Source: Agromyces sp. H66 (GTDB taxonomy: Bacteria > Actinomycetota > Actinomycetes > Actinomycetales > Microbacteriaceae). From it: a stretch of 64,000 nucleotides of DNA. A model generated the notes under the pieces. That model was not told where the DNA came from. It saw only the letters and a list, made by a program, of their open reading frames with translations, and made no database searches. The DNA is taken from assembly GCF_004959775.1 (NCBI RefSeq), contig NZ_SJZG01000015.1:23014-87013 (forward strand), given 5' to 3'. A program made the translations under genes and the position numbers. This document shows, piece by piece, positions 53,915 through 63,961 of this stretch. How positions within the stretch are numbered: position 1 is the stretch's first letter; each line of letters begins with the position of its first letter.

Positions 53915-54997
53915 ATGTACTTCGCAGACGTTCCCCCCGAGACGCCGCTCGACGGCGGTTTCTGGGCCGGCGTCGCGCAGTACTGGGTCGAGAACTGGGA
54001 CGTGATCGTCGGCAAGCTCTTCCAGATCGTCGTGATCATCGCGGTCGCGTTCCTGATCCGGTTCGTCCTGCACTTCGTGATCGAGCGGGTCGTCGCGCGC
54101 ATCGTGACGGGTGTGAAGAAGAAGCAGCACGTCACCGACACGCAGGCCCTCCAGGCGTCGCCGCTCGCCACGGTGCGCCTCGTGCAGCGCACCCGCACGC
54201 TCGGCACGCTCCTGCGGAACGTGGTGAACGTCACGCTCTTCATCGTGGTGACGCTCATGATCGTGGGGGTCGTCGATCCCGACGTCCTCGGATCCTTCGC
54301 GCTCCTCTCGGCCGCCATCGGCGCGGGCCTCGGCTTCGGCGCGCAGAACATCGTCAAGGACGTCCTGAACGGACTGTTCATGGTGGTCGAGGACCAGCTC
54401 GGCGTCGGGGACATCGTCGACCTGGGGCCGGCCACGGGCATCGTCGAGGAGGTGCAGATCCGCATCACGAAGGTGCGAGACGTGAACGGCACGCTGTGGT
54501 TCGTGCGCAACGGCGAGATCCTGCGGGTCGGCAACATGTCGCAGGGGTGGGCCCGGGTCATCCTCGACCTCGCCGTTCCCTACGACGCCGACATCGAGTC
54601 CGTCGAGGCCGAGATGCTCCGCACCGCCGTGGAGTTCTCGCAATCCGGCAAGTGGCGCTCGCTCGTGCTCGAGAAGCCCGAGGTGTGGGGACTGGAGTCG
54701 ATCTCGAACGACGCGATGGTGATCCGCGTCGTCATGAAGGTGCGCACCTCGTCGAAGGACGACGTCGCGCGGGAGCTCCGCATGCGGCTGAAGCGTACGC
54801 TCGACGCCATGGACGTGAAGCTGCCGAGCCTCTCGAGCGTCGTGCTCTCGGGGTTCGAGGGCGCCACCCGCGTGAAGGGTGCGAAGCCGCCGAAGACCGC
54901 ACCGAACCCGACGGTCGAAGACGCGTCGGCCCGCGCCGCGAAGAAGAACCGGGCGCCCCGCACGCCCAAGCCGCCCACCACGGGAGACACACCATGA
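53915..54997 (+). CDS. mscS: Small-conductance mechanosensitive channel (MscS family)
   Basis: 360 residues. Three membrane helices (about 35-55, 95-115, 130-150), the third continuing into the pore-lining helix with LLSAAIGAGLGFGAQNIVKDVLNG near 125-148, the MscS hallmark. The cytoplasmic beta domain (DIVDLGPATGIVEEVQIRITKVRD) and a Lys/Pro-rich tail follow. It releases solutes on osmotic downshock. The globin gene overlaps its stop (ATGA). Confidence 0.93.
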   Translation: MYFADVPPETPLDGGFWAGVAQYWVENWDVIVGKLFQIVVIIAVAFLIRFVLHFVIERVVARIVTGVKKKQHVTDTQALQASPLATVRLVQRTRTLGTLLRNVVNVTLFIVVTLMIVGVVDPDVLGSFALLSAAIGAGLGFGAQNIVKDVLNGLFMVVEDQLGVGDIVDLGPATGIVEEVQIRITKVRDVNGTLWFVRNGEILRVGNMSQGWARVILDLAVPYDADIESVEAEMLRTAVEFSQSGKWRSLVLEKPEVWGLESISNDAMVIRVVMKVRTSSKDDVARELRMRLKRTLDAMDVKLPSLSSVVLSGFEGATRVKGAKPPKTAPNPTVEDASARAAKKNRAPRTPKPPTTGDTP

Positions 54998-55389
54998 CGG
55001 ATGCCGCACTCGGTCCCTCGTTCTACGAGACCGTCGGCGGGCGCGCCACGTTCGAACGGCTCGTGGCCGAGTTCTACCGCGGCGTCGCCGATGACCCGGT
55101 GCTGCGCCCCATGTACCCCGAGGAGGACCTCGCGCCCGCCGCCGAGCGCCTCACGATGTTCCTCGAGCAGTACTGGGGCGGGCCGGGCACCTACAGCGAG
55201 CAGCGCGGTCACCCGCGCCTGCGACTGCGCCACCAGCCCTTCAAGGTGAACCCCGACGCCCGCGACCGTTGGCTCGCGCACATGCGGCACGCTCTCGATA
55301 CGCTCGACCTGCCCCCGCTCGCCGAGGAGACCCTCTGGGACTACCTGCAGCGGGCCGCGTTCGCGATGGTCAACACCTTCGAGGATTGA
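54994..55389 (+). CDS. glbO: Group II truncated haemoglobin
   Basis: 131 residues, 2-on-2 globin of the TrHbO type. The N-terminal SFYETVGGRATFERLVAEFYRGV, the YWGGPGTYSEQRGHPRLRLRH loop and proximal-His region (LRHQPFKV), and WLAHMRHAL are the family blocks. It binds oxygen or handles NO/peroxide. It is translationally coupled to mscS by ATGA. Confidence 0.94.
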   Translation: MTDAALGPSFYETVGGRATFERLVAEFYRGVADDPVLRPMYPEEDLAPAAERLTMFLEQYWGGPGTYSEQRGHPRLRLRHQPFKVNPDARDRWLAHMRHALDTLDLPPLAEETLWDYLQRAAFAMVNTFED

Positions 55390-55457
55390 ACCCGCGCCCC
55401 GCGGCATCCGAGGTACCGACGCACCACCGCCGCACCACTCGAGACGAAGGAGTCCAC

Positions 55458-57125
55458 GTGGCCGCCTCCCCCGCACCCCGCACCGAGCCCGACGCGATCA
55501 TCGTCGGCGCAGGCCTCTCCGGCCTCGTCGCCGCCGCCGAACTCGTCGACGCGGGCAAGCACGTCGTGATCGTCGACCAGGAGCCCGAGGCGAGCCTCGG
55601 CGGGCAGGCCTGGTGGTCGTTCGGCGGCCTGTTCCTCGTCGACTCCCCCGAACAGCGCCGCATGGGCGTGCACGATTCGCTGGAGCTCGCACGGCAGGAC
55701 TGGGCCGGCACCGCCGGCTTCGACCGGGACGAGGACGAGTGGGGTCGCCGCTGGGCGGAGGCCTACCTCGAGTTCGCCGCCGGCGAGAAGCGCGCCTGGC
55801 TGCATGAGAAGGGCGTGCGGTTCTTCCCCGTGGTCGGATGGGCCGAACGCGGCGGCTACGGCGCGATCGGCCACGGCAACTCGGTGCCGCGCTTCCACAT
55901 CACCTGGGGCACCGGACCGGGCGTGCTCGAGCCGTTCATCGCCCGCGTGCGCGCCGGCGCCGCCGCGGGGCTCGTCGAGATCCGGCACCGGCACCGCGTC
56001 GACGAGCTCATCGTCGAGTCCGGTGCCGTGGCCGGCGTGCGCGGCACGGTGCTCGCCGACGACCCCGCGCAGCGCGGCGCGCCGAGCAACCGCGACGTCG
56101 CGGGCGAGTTCGAGCTGCGAGCCCCGGCGGTGGTCGTGGCATCCGGTGGCATCGGCGGCAATCACGACCTGGTCCGGCAGTACTGGCCCGAGCGTATGGG
56201 CCCGGCACCGACGGCGATGCTCTCGGGCGTGCCCGCGCACGTGGACGGCCGGATGCTGCCGATCGCCGAGCAGGCCGGCGCCCGGCTCGTGAACCGCGAC
56301 CGCATGTGGCACTACACCGAGGGCATCGCGAACTGGGAGCCGGTGTGGCCGCTGCACGGCATCCGCATCTTGCCCGGCCCGTCGTCGCTCTGGTTCGATG
56401 CCGAGGGACGCCGGCTTCCCGCGCCGCTCTTCCCCGGATTCGACACGCTCGGCACGCTCGAGCACATCGTCGCGACCGGCCACGCGCACTCGTGGTTCGT
56501 GCTCACCCAGAAGATCATCGAGAAGGAGTTCGCGCTCTCGGGCAGCGAGCAGAACCCCGACCTCACCGGCAAGGACCTGAGGCTCCTCGCCGACCGGATC
56601 GGATCGGGCGCGCCGGGCCCCGTGGAGGCGTTCAAGGAGCACGGCGTCGACTTCGTGGTCGCCGACACGCTGCCCGAGCTCCTCGACGGCATGCGCGCGC
56701 TCTCGCCCGAGGTGCCGCTCGACACCGAGAACATCGAACGGGAGATCGTCGCCCGCGATCGCGAGCTCGACAACGAGTTCTCGAAGGACCTGCAGCTCAT
56801 CGCCGTGCGCGGCGCCCGCAAGTACCGCGGCGACAAGCTCATCCGCGTCGCCACGCCGCACCGCATCCTCGACCCGAAGGCGGGTCCACTCATCGCCGTG
56901 AAGCTGCACCTGCTCACGCGCAAGACCCTCGGCGGCATCCAGACCGATCTCTCCTCGCGGGCGCTCGGTGCCGACGGCACCCCGGTGCCCGGCCTCTACG
57001 CGGTCGGCGAGGCCGCGGGCTTCGGCGGCGGCGGCGTGCACGGGTACCGCGCGCTCGAGGGCACCTTCCTCGGCGGATGCCTCTTCACCGGCCGTGCGGC
57101 CGGCCGCGCCATCGCCCGGGGCTGA
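55458..57125 (+). CDS. FAD-binding dehydrogenase (KsdD/fumarate-reductase-like)
   Basis: 555 residues. The FAD dinucleotide motif VGAGLSGL is at residues 16-23; the C-terminal FAD cap is GLYAVGEAAGFGGGGVHGYRALEGTFLGGCLFTGRAAG. It belongs to the flavoprotein family often annotated as FAD-binding dehydrogenase, related to 3-ketosteroid delta-1-dehydrogenases; the true substrate is unknown. The GTG start is chosen because AAGGAG lies five bases upstream; the frame is open further back into glbO without homology. Confidence 0.88.
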   Translation: MAASPAPRTEPDAIIVGAGLSGLVAAAELVDAGKHVVIVDQEPEASLGGQAWWSFGGLFLVDSPEQRRMGVHDSLELARQDWAGTAGFDRDEDEWGRRWAEAYLEFAAGEKRAWLHEKGVRFFPVVGWAERGGYGAIGHGNSVPRFHITWGTGPGVLEPFIARVRAGAAAGLVEIRHRHRVDELIVESGAVAGVRGTVLADDPAQRGAPSNRDVAGEFELRAPAVVVASGGIGGNHDLVRQYWPERMGPAPTAMLSGVPAHVDGRMLPIAEQAGARLVNRDRMWHYTEGIANWEPVWPLHGIRILPGPSSLWFDAEGRRLPAPLFPGFDTLGTLEHIVATGHAHSWFVLTQKIIEKEFALSGSEQNPDLTGKDLRLLADRIGSGAPGPVEAFKEHGVDFVVADTLPELLDGMRALSPEVPLDTENIEREIVARDRELDNEFSKDLQLIAVRGARKYRGDKLIRVATPHRILDPKAGPLIAVKLHLLTRKTLGGIQTDLSSRALGADGTPVPGLYAVGEAAGFGGGGVHGYRALEGTFLGGCLFTGRAAGRAIARG

Positions 57126-57167
57126 CGACGACGACGCGTCGACTCGACAACGGGGCTGCCGGCGCGA

Positions 57168-57848
57168 CTACGCCTTGAGCGTCCAGGGCTTCCGCCGCAC
57201 GAGCACGTGACCCCGCCGCGACGAGAGCCGGGTCCACGGACCCGTCTCGAAGAGGCGGATGGGGTCGTCGCCGAGGAAGCCCAGACTGAAGGCCGCGAAC
57301 GCGGCGCCCGCGGGCACGTACTCGATGCCCTCGATTCCCCGCCCCCACACCTCGGAACGCACGCGCTGCACGAGCTGCTCGCCCGTGCCCTCGGGGATCG
57401 TGGCGGCGACCTCCTCGATGCCCGCGCGGGCCGCGCGCTCGAGTGTCGCCGAGTCCGTGTCGCCGAGCGGTCGCCATCCGCCCCGCGGGGGCGAGATGCC
57501 CGCCCACGTGACCGTGTTCACCTCGGGCGGTCGGGTCATGGTGACCGGACGCGACTCGTCGTCCTCGCCGAGCTGCCCGCGAGCCCGCACGATCCGATCG
57601 ACGACGGAACGCATGGGGACCACGACGTCGAAGTCGTCGGTCTCGAACAACTGGAAGGTGCGCAGGCCCAGCACGGTCGGACTCTCGTCGAGGATGCCGC
57701 GCGGATACAGGATCGCCGTGTACACCGCGAGGATGCCCGAGCCCGCCACGAGTCGCACGGAACCGTCCTCGACGCGCCCGGCGCGCTGCAGGTATGTATG
57801 CAGGTCGCCGAGCGAAAGGCTGTCCGCGAGCGTGAATTGCTGAACCAT
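57168..57848 (-). CDS. Conserved actinobacterial protein of unknown function
   Basis: 226 residues, soluble, not recognised. The N-terminal part (FTLADSLSLGDLHTYLQRAGRVEDGSVRLVAGSG) and the C-terminal ISPPRGGWRPLGDTDSATLERAARAGIEEVAATIP are well-formed, and the codon usage is normal. No catalytic motif, signal or membrane segment is visible. It converges on the FAD dehydrogenase and diverges from tesB. Confidence 0.7.
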   Translation of the reverse strand: MVQQFTLADSLSLGDLHTYLQRAGRVEDGSVRLVAGSGILAVYTAILYPRGILDESPTVLGLRTFQLFETDDFDVVVPMRSVVDRIVRARGQLGEDDESRPVTMTRPPEVNTVTWAGISPPRGGWRPLGDTDSATLERAARAGIEEVAATIPEGTGEQLVQRVRSEVWGRGIEGIEYVPAGAAFAAFSLGFLGDDPIRLFETGPWTRLSSRRGHVLVRRKPWTLKA

Positions 57849-57942
57849 CTGCTGTCTAAACTACCAAGGGAGCGCCGCCGCCCCGGCGGACCGCGCTTCC
57901 GCCGGTGTCCGGGCGGCCTCGCCCCACTGACTCGGAGGAACG

Positions 57943-58824
57943 ATGAACGGTCCCATCGACGGCCTGCTCAGCACCCTGCACCTCACCGACACGGGTGCGC
58001 GCACGACCGAGGACATCTTCACGGGGCCGTCGCAGTGGATGCCCCACGGGCGCGTGTTCGGCGGACAGGTGCTCGCGCAGGCGCTCATCGCCGCGATGCA
58101 CACGGTGCCGAGCGAACGCACCATCCACTCGATGCACGGCTACTTCCTGCGGCCGGGCGACGTGACGCACCCGATCACGTTCTCCGTCGACCGGCTCCAC
58201 GACGGGCGATCGTTCTCGACGCGGCGCACGCACGCGTTCCAGAACGGGGTGCCGATCCTCTCGCTCATCGCCTCGTTCCAGCACGGCGACGACGGACTCG
58301 AGCACCAGGTCGAGATGCCCGAGGGCATCCCCGACCCCGAGGGCCTGCCCACGGCCGCCGAGGTGCTCGGCGAGATCGACCACGACGTCGCCCGCCACTG
58401 GTCGTCCGAGCGCGCGTTCGACGTGCGGCACATCCCGTCGCCGATCTACCTCTCCGCCGACGGCGATCGCGAGCCGCGGCAGGCCGTGTGGATGCGGGCC
58501 TTCGGGCGGCTGCCCGACGACCCCAAGCAGCACCGCGCGGCACTCGCCTATGCGAGCGACTACTCCATCCTCGAGCCGGTGCTGCGCGCGCACGGCGTGG
58601 CCTGGGCGACGCCGGGACTGAAGATCGCGAGCCTCGACCACGCCATGTGGTGGCACCGCGACGCGCGGGTCGACGAGTGGCTGCTCTACGTGCAGGAGTC
58701 GCCGTCGGCGAGCGGCGGTCGCGGGCTCTCGCTCGGACGCATCTATGCCCGCGACGGCGTGCTCGTGGCGAGCGTGGCGCAGGAGGGGATGATCCGCATT
58801 CCCCGCGGGGATGCATTCGACTGA
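57943..58824 (+). CDS. tesB: Acyl-CoA thioesterase II
   Basis: 293 residues, double hot-dog fold. Signatures: GRVFGGQVLAQALIAA near residues 35-50, MHGYFLRPGD, and the C-terminal SLDHAMWWHRDARVDEWLLYVQESPSASGGRGLSLGRIY with catalytic Asp/Thr-type residues of the family. It hydrolyses acyl-CoA to free fatty acid. GGAGG lies five bases before the ATG. Confidence 0.94.
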   Translation: MNGPIDGLLSTLHLTDTGARTTEDIFTGPSQWMPHGRVFGGQVLAQALIAAMHTVPSERTIHSMHGYFLRPGDVTHPITFSVDRLHDGRSFSTRRTHAFQNGVPILSLIASFQHGDDGLEHQVEMPEGIPDPEGLPTAAEVLGEIDHDVARHWSSERAFDVRHIPSPIYLSADGDREPRQAVWMRAFGRLPDDPKQHRAALAYASDYSILEPVLRAHGVAWATPGLKIASLDHAMWWHRDARVDEWLLYVQESPSASGGRGLSLGRIYARDGVLVASVAQEGMIRIPRGDAFD

Positions 58825-58921
58825 ATGAATTCTGTGGGTTCGCGCGCACCCGGCCCGCGGTCCTCCAGAATGGGGCTGGACGCGCGCGGGCGCGGGCGAC
58901 GCGAACGAAGGAGCTCAGGGC

Positions 58922-59410
58922 ATGACGGAACCCACGGACCTCACGAGACGCACGATGCTGGCGCTCGGATCGGTCGGCGCCGTGGGCGGCGCGCTGACCC
59001 TGGCGGGTTGTGCGACGGATGCCCCGTCCAGCACCGGCTCCCCCACGGCTCCCTCCCCCTCCCTCACCGACGAGCCCGGCACCGATTCCGGCCCCGCACC
59101 TGACGCACCGGCCGTCGGCGACGACATCGCCGCCCTCGCCGACGTTCCCGTGGGCGGCAGCATCAAGGCGACCATCAACGACGAGCCGGCGCTCATCGCG
59201 CAGCCGACCGCAGGCCAGGTGGTCGCCTTCAGCGCGATCTGCACGCACCAGCAGTGCGTCGTCGCGCCGGCCGGAGATGAGTTCCACTGCCCGTGCCACG
59301 GGTCGATGTTCGACGCGGCGACGGGCGACGTGATCCAAGGGCCCGCGCTCGAACCGCTGACCGAGATCCCCGTCGCCGTCTCGGGCGACCGCATCGTCGC
59401 GGCATCCTGA
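58922..59410 (+). CDS. Rieske [2Fe-2S] lipoprotein with Tat signal
   Basis: 162 residues. The twin-Arg motif RRTMLAL near residues 9-15 and lipobox LAGC near 28-31 indicate Tat export and lipid anchoring. A Ser/Pro/Thr linker of about 40 residues follows. The Rieske ligands are Cys107-Thr-His109 and Cys123-Pro-Cys125-His126; Cys107/His109 and Cys123/His126 bind the cluster. AAGGAG precedes the ATG. A DUF2231-like membrane protein starts two bases after its stop, so the pair may form a small membrane redox unit. Confidence 0.9.
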   Translation: MTEPTDLTRRTMLALGSVGAVGGALTLAGCATDAPSSTGSPTAPSPSLTDEPGTDSGPAPDAPAVGDDIAALADVPVGGSIKATINDEPALIAQPTAGQVVAFSAICTHQQCVVAPAGDEFHCPCHGSMFDAATGDVIQGPALEPLTEIPVAVSGDRIVAAS

Positions 59411-59412
59411 CG

Positions 59413-59934
59413 ATGGAGTACTCGTTCGCGGGCCTGCCGCTGCACGTCCTCCTCGTCCACGCGCTCATCGTCCTGACGCCGCTGGTGGCGCTCGGGCTCG
59501 TCCTCATCGCGGCGTGGCCCGCGGCCCGCCGCGTCCTCTGGATCCCGATGCTCGTCGCCGCGGCGCTGCTGCTCCCGCTCGGACTCGTCACGATCGAGGC
59601 GGGCAAGTGGCTCGAGCAGCGCGTGCCGCCGGCGCCGCTCATCCAGGAGCACACGACGCAGGGCGAGGACATCGTGCCCTGGCTCTACGGCATCGTCGGG
59701 CTGGCCGTCGTCGTCGCCGCATGGGCGGTCGTCGAGCTCGTCGCGGCGCGACGCGACGCCGGGGCCGCGGCCGGGCGCCCGGGCGGCGCGGTGCGCATCG
59801 TCGTGGGCGCGGTGCTCACGCTCGCCGCGCTCGGGGTGGGTGCGGGCACGACCTGGACGCTCGTACAGATCGGCGAAGCCGGCAGCCGGGCGGTCTGGGA
59901 GGGGTCGTTCAGCGACGAGCCGCTGGAGCGCTGA
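59413..59934 (+). CDS. DUF2231-like membrane protein
   Basis: 173 residues with four membrane helices. The N-terminal GLPLHVLLVHALIVLTPLVALGL matches the DUF2231 start, whose paired His residues in the first helix could ligate haem. It probably works with the Rieske lipoprotein encoded just upstream (two-base gap); that is inference. The chosen ATG is the first in frame after that gene. Confidence 0.8.
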   Translation: MEYSFAGLPLHVLLVHALIVLTPLVALGLVLIAAWPAARRVLWIPMLVAAALLLPLGLVTIEAGKWLEQRVPPAPLIQEHTTQGEDIVPWLYGIVGLAVVVAAWAVVELVAARRDAGAAAGRPGGAVRIVVGAVLTLAALGVGAGTTWTLVQIGEAGSRAVWEGSFSDEPLER

Positions 59935-59943
59935 GCACGCGCG

Positions 59944-60420
59944 TCAGCGGCGCCGGAACGCGAGCGGCTCGCCGAGGTACGGTGTCCACGCGGCCCGCTC
60001 GGCGTCGCTGATGCGGCGCGGACGCCCGGACGCGGCATCCGCCAGCACGATCGTCGTGGTCGCGCGCGTGTACAGGGTCCGTGGATCGACGCCGCCCGGC
60101 GAGAACACCTCGTAGCAGACGTCGAGACTCGCGCCGCCCATGTGGCCGATCCAGAGCTCGATGTCGAGCGGCTGACGCTGGTACGGGATGGGCGCGAGGT
60201 ACTCGACCTCCTGCCGCGCGATCAACGTGACCGTGGTGGCGCCCGGCGTCGCGTCGAGCACGGCCGTCGTCGCGCCCACGGCGTGCTCCGAGGTGTCGTC
60301 GCTCACCCAGAACGCCTGGATGCGAGCCTCCTCGAGGAGGCTCAGCATCCGGGCGTTGTTCACGTGACCGTAGGCGTCGAGGTCGCCCCACCGGAGCGGC
60401 GTGGGCACGTGCAGGCGCAT
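59944..60420 (-). CDS. Acyl-CoA thioesterase (4HBT hot-dog family)
   Basis: 158 residues, single hot-dog domain. RWGDLDAYGHVNNARMLSLLEEAR near residues 10-33 carries the catalytic Asp of the 4-hydroxybenzoyl-CoA thioesterase type. It starts one base after the ettA stop (TGA-C-ATG), so it is translated after ettA by coupling. The acyl specificity is unknown. Confidence 0.92.
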   Translation of the reverse strand: MRLHVPTPLRWGDLDAYGHVNNARMLSLLEEARIQAFWVSDDTSEHAVGATTAVLDATPGATTVTLIARQEVEYLAPIPYQRQPLDIELWIGHMGGASLDVCYEVFSPGGVDPRTLYTRATTTIVLADAASGRPRRISDAERAAWTPYLGEPLAFRRR

Positions 60421-60421
60421 G

Positions 60422-62104
<1,683 letters not shown>

Positions 62105-62172
62105 ATCCGTACCAGTCTATGGGCGCACCGGGTGCCCCTTTTCACCCGGGCACCCTCACCCGGCGGCGCGCG

Positions 62173-62673
62173 CTACCAGTCGATGGGTCGCGTCTGCCCG
62201 ATGAGACACCCGCCGGTTCCGAGCGGCGGCCGCACGGCGCTGTGGTAGCCGTCGGTGGCGGGTCCGTACTGCCCGATCAGGCACTCGCCCTGGAAGAGCA
62301 CGGCGAACTGCACGGAGTCGGCCTCCAGGTCGACGGTCGTGCGATCGAAGGTGACCTCCATCTGGGACCTGTCGAACCCGGCGGCGACGAGCGCATCGAT
62401 GAAGTCCCGTCCGCCCGCCGAGGGGTTCGCGGCCACGACGGCGAGGTTCACCGCGTCGAAGTAGGCGAGGTTCTCGTCGGCCGAGAGCGTCGGGCGCAGG
62501 GTCGGTGGCGCGCTCGGCGCCGGCGTCGCCTCAGCGGTGGCGGCCGGCGAGGACGCCGTCGGGGCCGGTGTGGCGGTCGGATCGGGAGCCGCCGCGGTGC
62601 ATCCGGCCGTACCGACGAGGATCGCGACCCCGGCGATCGTCAGGACCGCGGTGGTGCCGAGACGGCTGCTCAT
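62173..62673 (-). CDS. Lipoprotein with DUF6993-like domain
   Basis: 166 residues. Signal peptide with lipobox GTAGC near residue 24, an Ala/Pro/Thr linker to about 60, then a small domain (ENLAYFDAVNLAVVAANPSAGGRDFIDALVAAGFDRSQMEVT...FQGECLIGQYGPATDGYHS) that resembles DUF6993. Two Cys in the domain could form a disulfide. The ATG follows GGGGAG; 27 upstream in-frame codons lack a signal-peptide logic. Function unknown. Confidence 0.82.
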   Translation of the reverse strand: MSSRLGTTAVLTIAGVAILVGTAGCTAAAPDPTATPAPTASSPAATAEATPAPSAPPTLRPTLSADENLAYFDAVNLAVVAANPSAGGRDFIDALVAAGFDRSQMEVTFDRTTVDLEADSVQFAVLFQGECLIGQYGPATDGYHSAVRPPLGTGGCLIGQTRPIDW

Positions 62674-62756
62674 CACTCCCCTGTTCCGGCGGGTGCCGAC
62701 CGCCCGAGCCGAGTCTATGCTGCGACGCGCGCCGGGTCGGACGGCCTGCCGCACCC

Positions 62757-63290
62757 TCAGGCGTAGGCGTCGACGTTCGACTCCTCACCGAGTGCCGGAC
62801 GGTCGCCGGCCGCGTCGCCGACCGCCGACTCCTCGACCCCCGGCCAGGCACTCGCATCGGTCACGCCCGCCGTCGCACCCGCGTTCTCCTCGCCGGCGTC
62901 GGCCCGGTCGTCGCCGCCCGTCGACTCGCGCGCGAGCCGCACCTTCGTGAGCTCCGTGGTGCCCCAGGTGAGGTCGTGGCCGATCGCGTCGGCCTCGATC
63001 TCGACGGCCATGCCGGACTTCTCGCCGTTGTCCCACGCACGGAGCCGCAGCCGCCCGTGCACCACGACCCGTTCGCCCTTCTTGATGGACGCCGAGGTGT
63101 TGTGCGCGAGTTGCCGGAACGTCGAAACGGTGTACCAGTTGGTCTCCCCGTCTTCCCAGCTGCCCTTGGCCCGGTCGAAGTACCGCCTCGTCGATGCGAG
63201 TCGGAACGAGGTGATCGCGAGTCCCTGCGTGGTCACGTGCAGGTTCGGGTCGGTGCCCGCCACGCCCGTGACGGTGATGCTGTCGGTCAT
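62757..63290 (-). CDS. ssb: Single-stranded DNA-binding protein paralogue
   Basis: 177 residues. An N-terminal OB fold (residues 1-105: TDSITVTGVAGTDPNLHVTTQGLAITSFRLASTRR, WYTVSTFRQLAHNTSASIKKGERVVVHGRLRLRAW) is followed by a disordered acidic tail. The tail ends SNVDAYA and lacks the DDDIPF-type tip that recruits partners, so this is more likely a second SSB than the replicative one. The ATG has GAGGAG upstream. The frame stays open with coding-like codons for 49 residues before it (to 63437). Confidence 0.9.
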   Translation of the reverse strand: MTDSITVTGVAGTDPNLHVTTQGLAITSFRLASTRRYFDRAKGSWEDGETNWYTVSTFRQLAHNTSASIKKGERVVVHGRLRLRAWDNGEKSGMAVEIEADAIGHDLTWGTTELTKVRLARESTGGDDRADAGEENAGATAGVTDASAWPGVEESAVGDAAGDRPALGEESNVDAYA

Positions 63291-63471
63291 TTCCACTCCT
63301 CGGCTCGTGCGCCGCCGCGGATCGGCGGCTCGCGGCATCCGGAGCTGCTCGTGCCGGATCAGGCCCCGGATGCCGCGTGAGACCAGCTTCACGAGCGATG
63401 CGCCGGGCGCGACGGCGGGCCGGCACTCCGTGCACAACTCGCGGCCCGCGGCCGCTGGCGAGGACGAGTGG

Positions 63472-63961
63472 TCAGGCGAGCACGTAGTCGGCGTACGAGC
63501 GCCGGATCTTGTTCACCTTCGGCAACGCGACCGCGAGGCAGTACCCCTGGCCGGGATTCTTCGCGAAGAAGTCCTGGTGGTACTCCTCGGCCCGGAAGAA
63601 GTCGCCGAGCGGTTCGATCGTGGTGACGATCTCACCCGGCCACCAGTCGGCGGCGCGACGGCGCGCGGCCTCGAACGCCTCGCGCTGGGCGTCGTCGGTT
63701 GAGAACATCGCGGACCGGTATTGGGTGCCGACGTCCCCTCCCTGGCGGTTCAGCTGCGTCGGGTCGTGCATCGTGAAGAACACGTCGAGGATGACCTCGC
63801 GGGGGATCACGTCGGGGTCGAAGTCGACGCGAACGGCTTCGGCGTGGCCGGTCAGGCCGGTGCACACGGCCTCGTAGCTCGGATTCGCCACGGACCCGCC
63901 CGTGTAGCCCGAGACGACGTCGTCGACCCCTCGCAGGGTGCGGTACACGGCGTCGAGGCAC
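63472..63961 (-). pseudogene. msrA: Peptide methionine sulfoxide reductase A, 5' end lost
   Basis: The C-terminal 160-odd residues of MsrA are intact (SGYTGG, HAEAVRVDFDP, GDVGTQYRSAMF, YHQDFF). Immediately before CLDAVYRTLRG the expected catalytic GCFWC is replaced: only the last Cys remains, and the sequence to its left reads TGS from a different element. The first Cys, which is catalytic, is absent. The break coincides with the start of an IS-like terminal repeat at 63962. Later Leu/Val codons could restart translation, but the product would be inactive for the main reaction. Confidence 0.75.
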
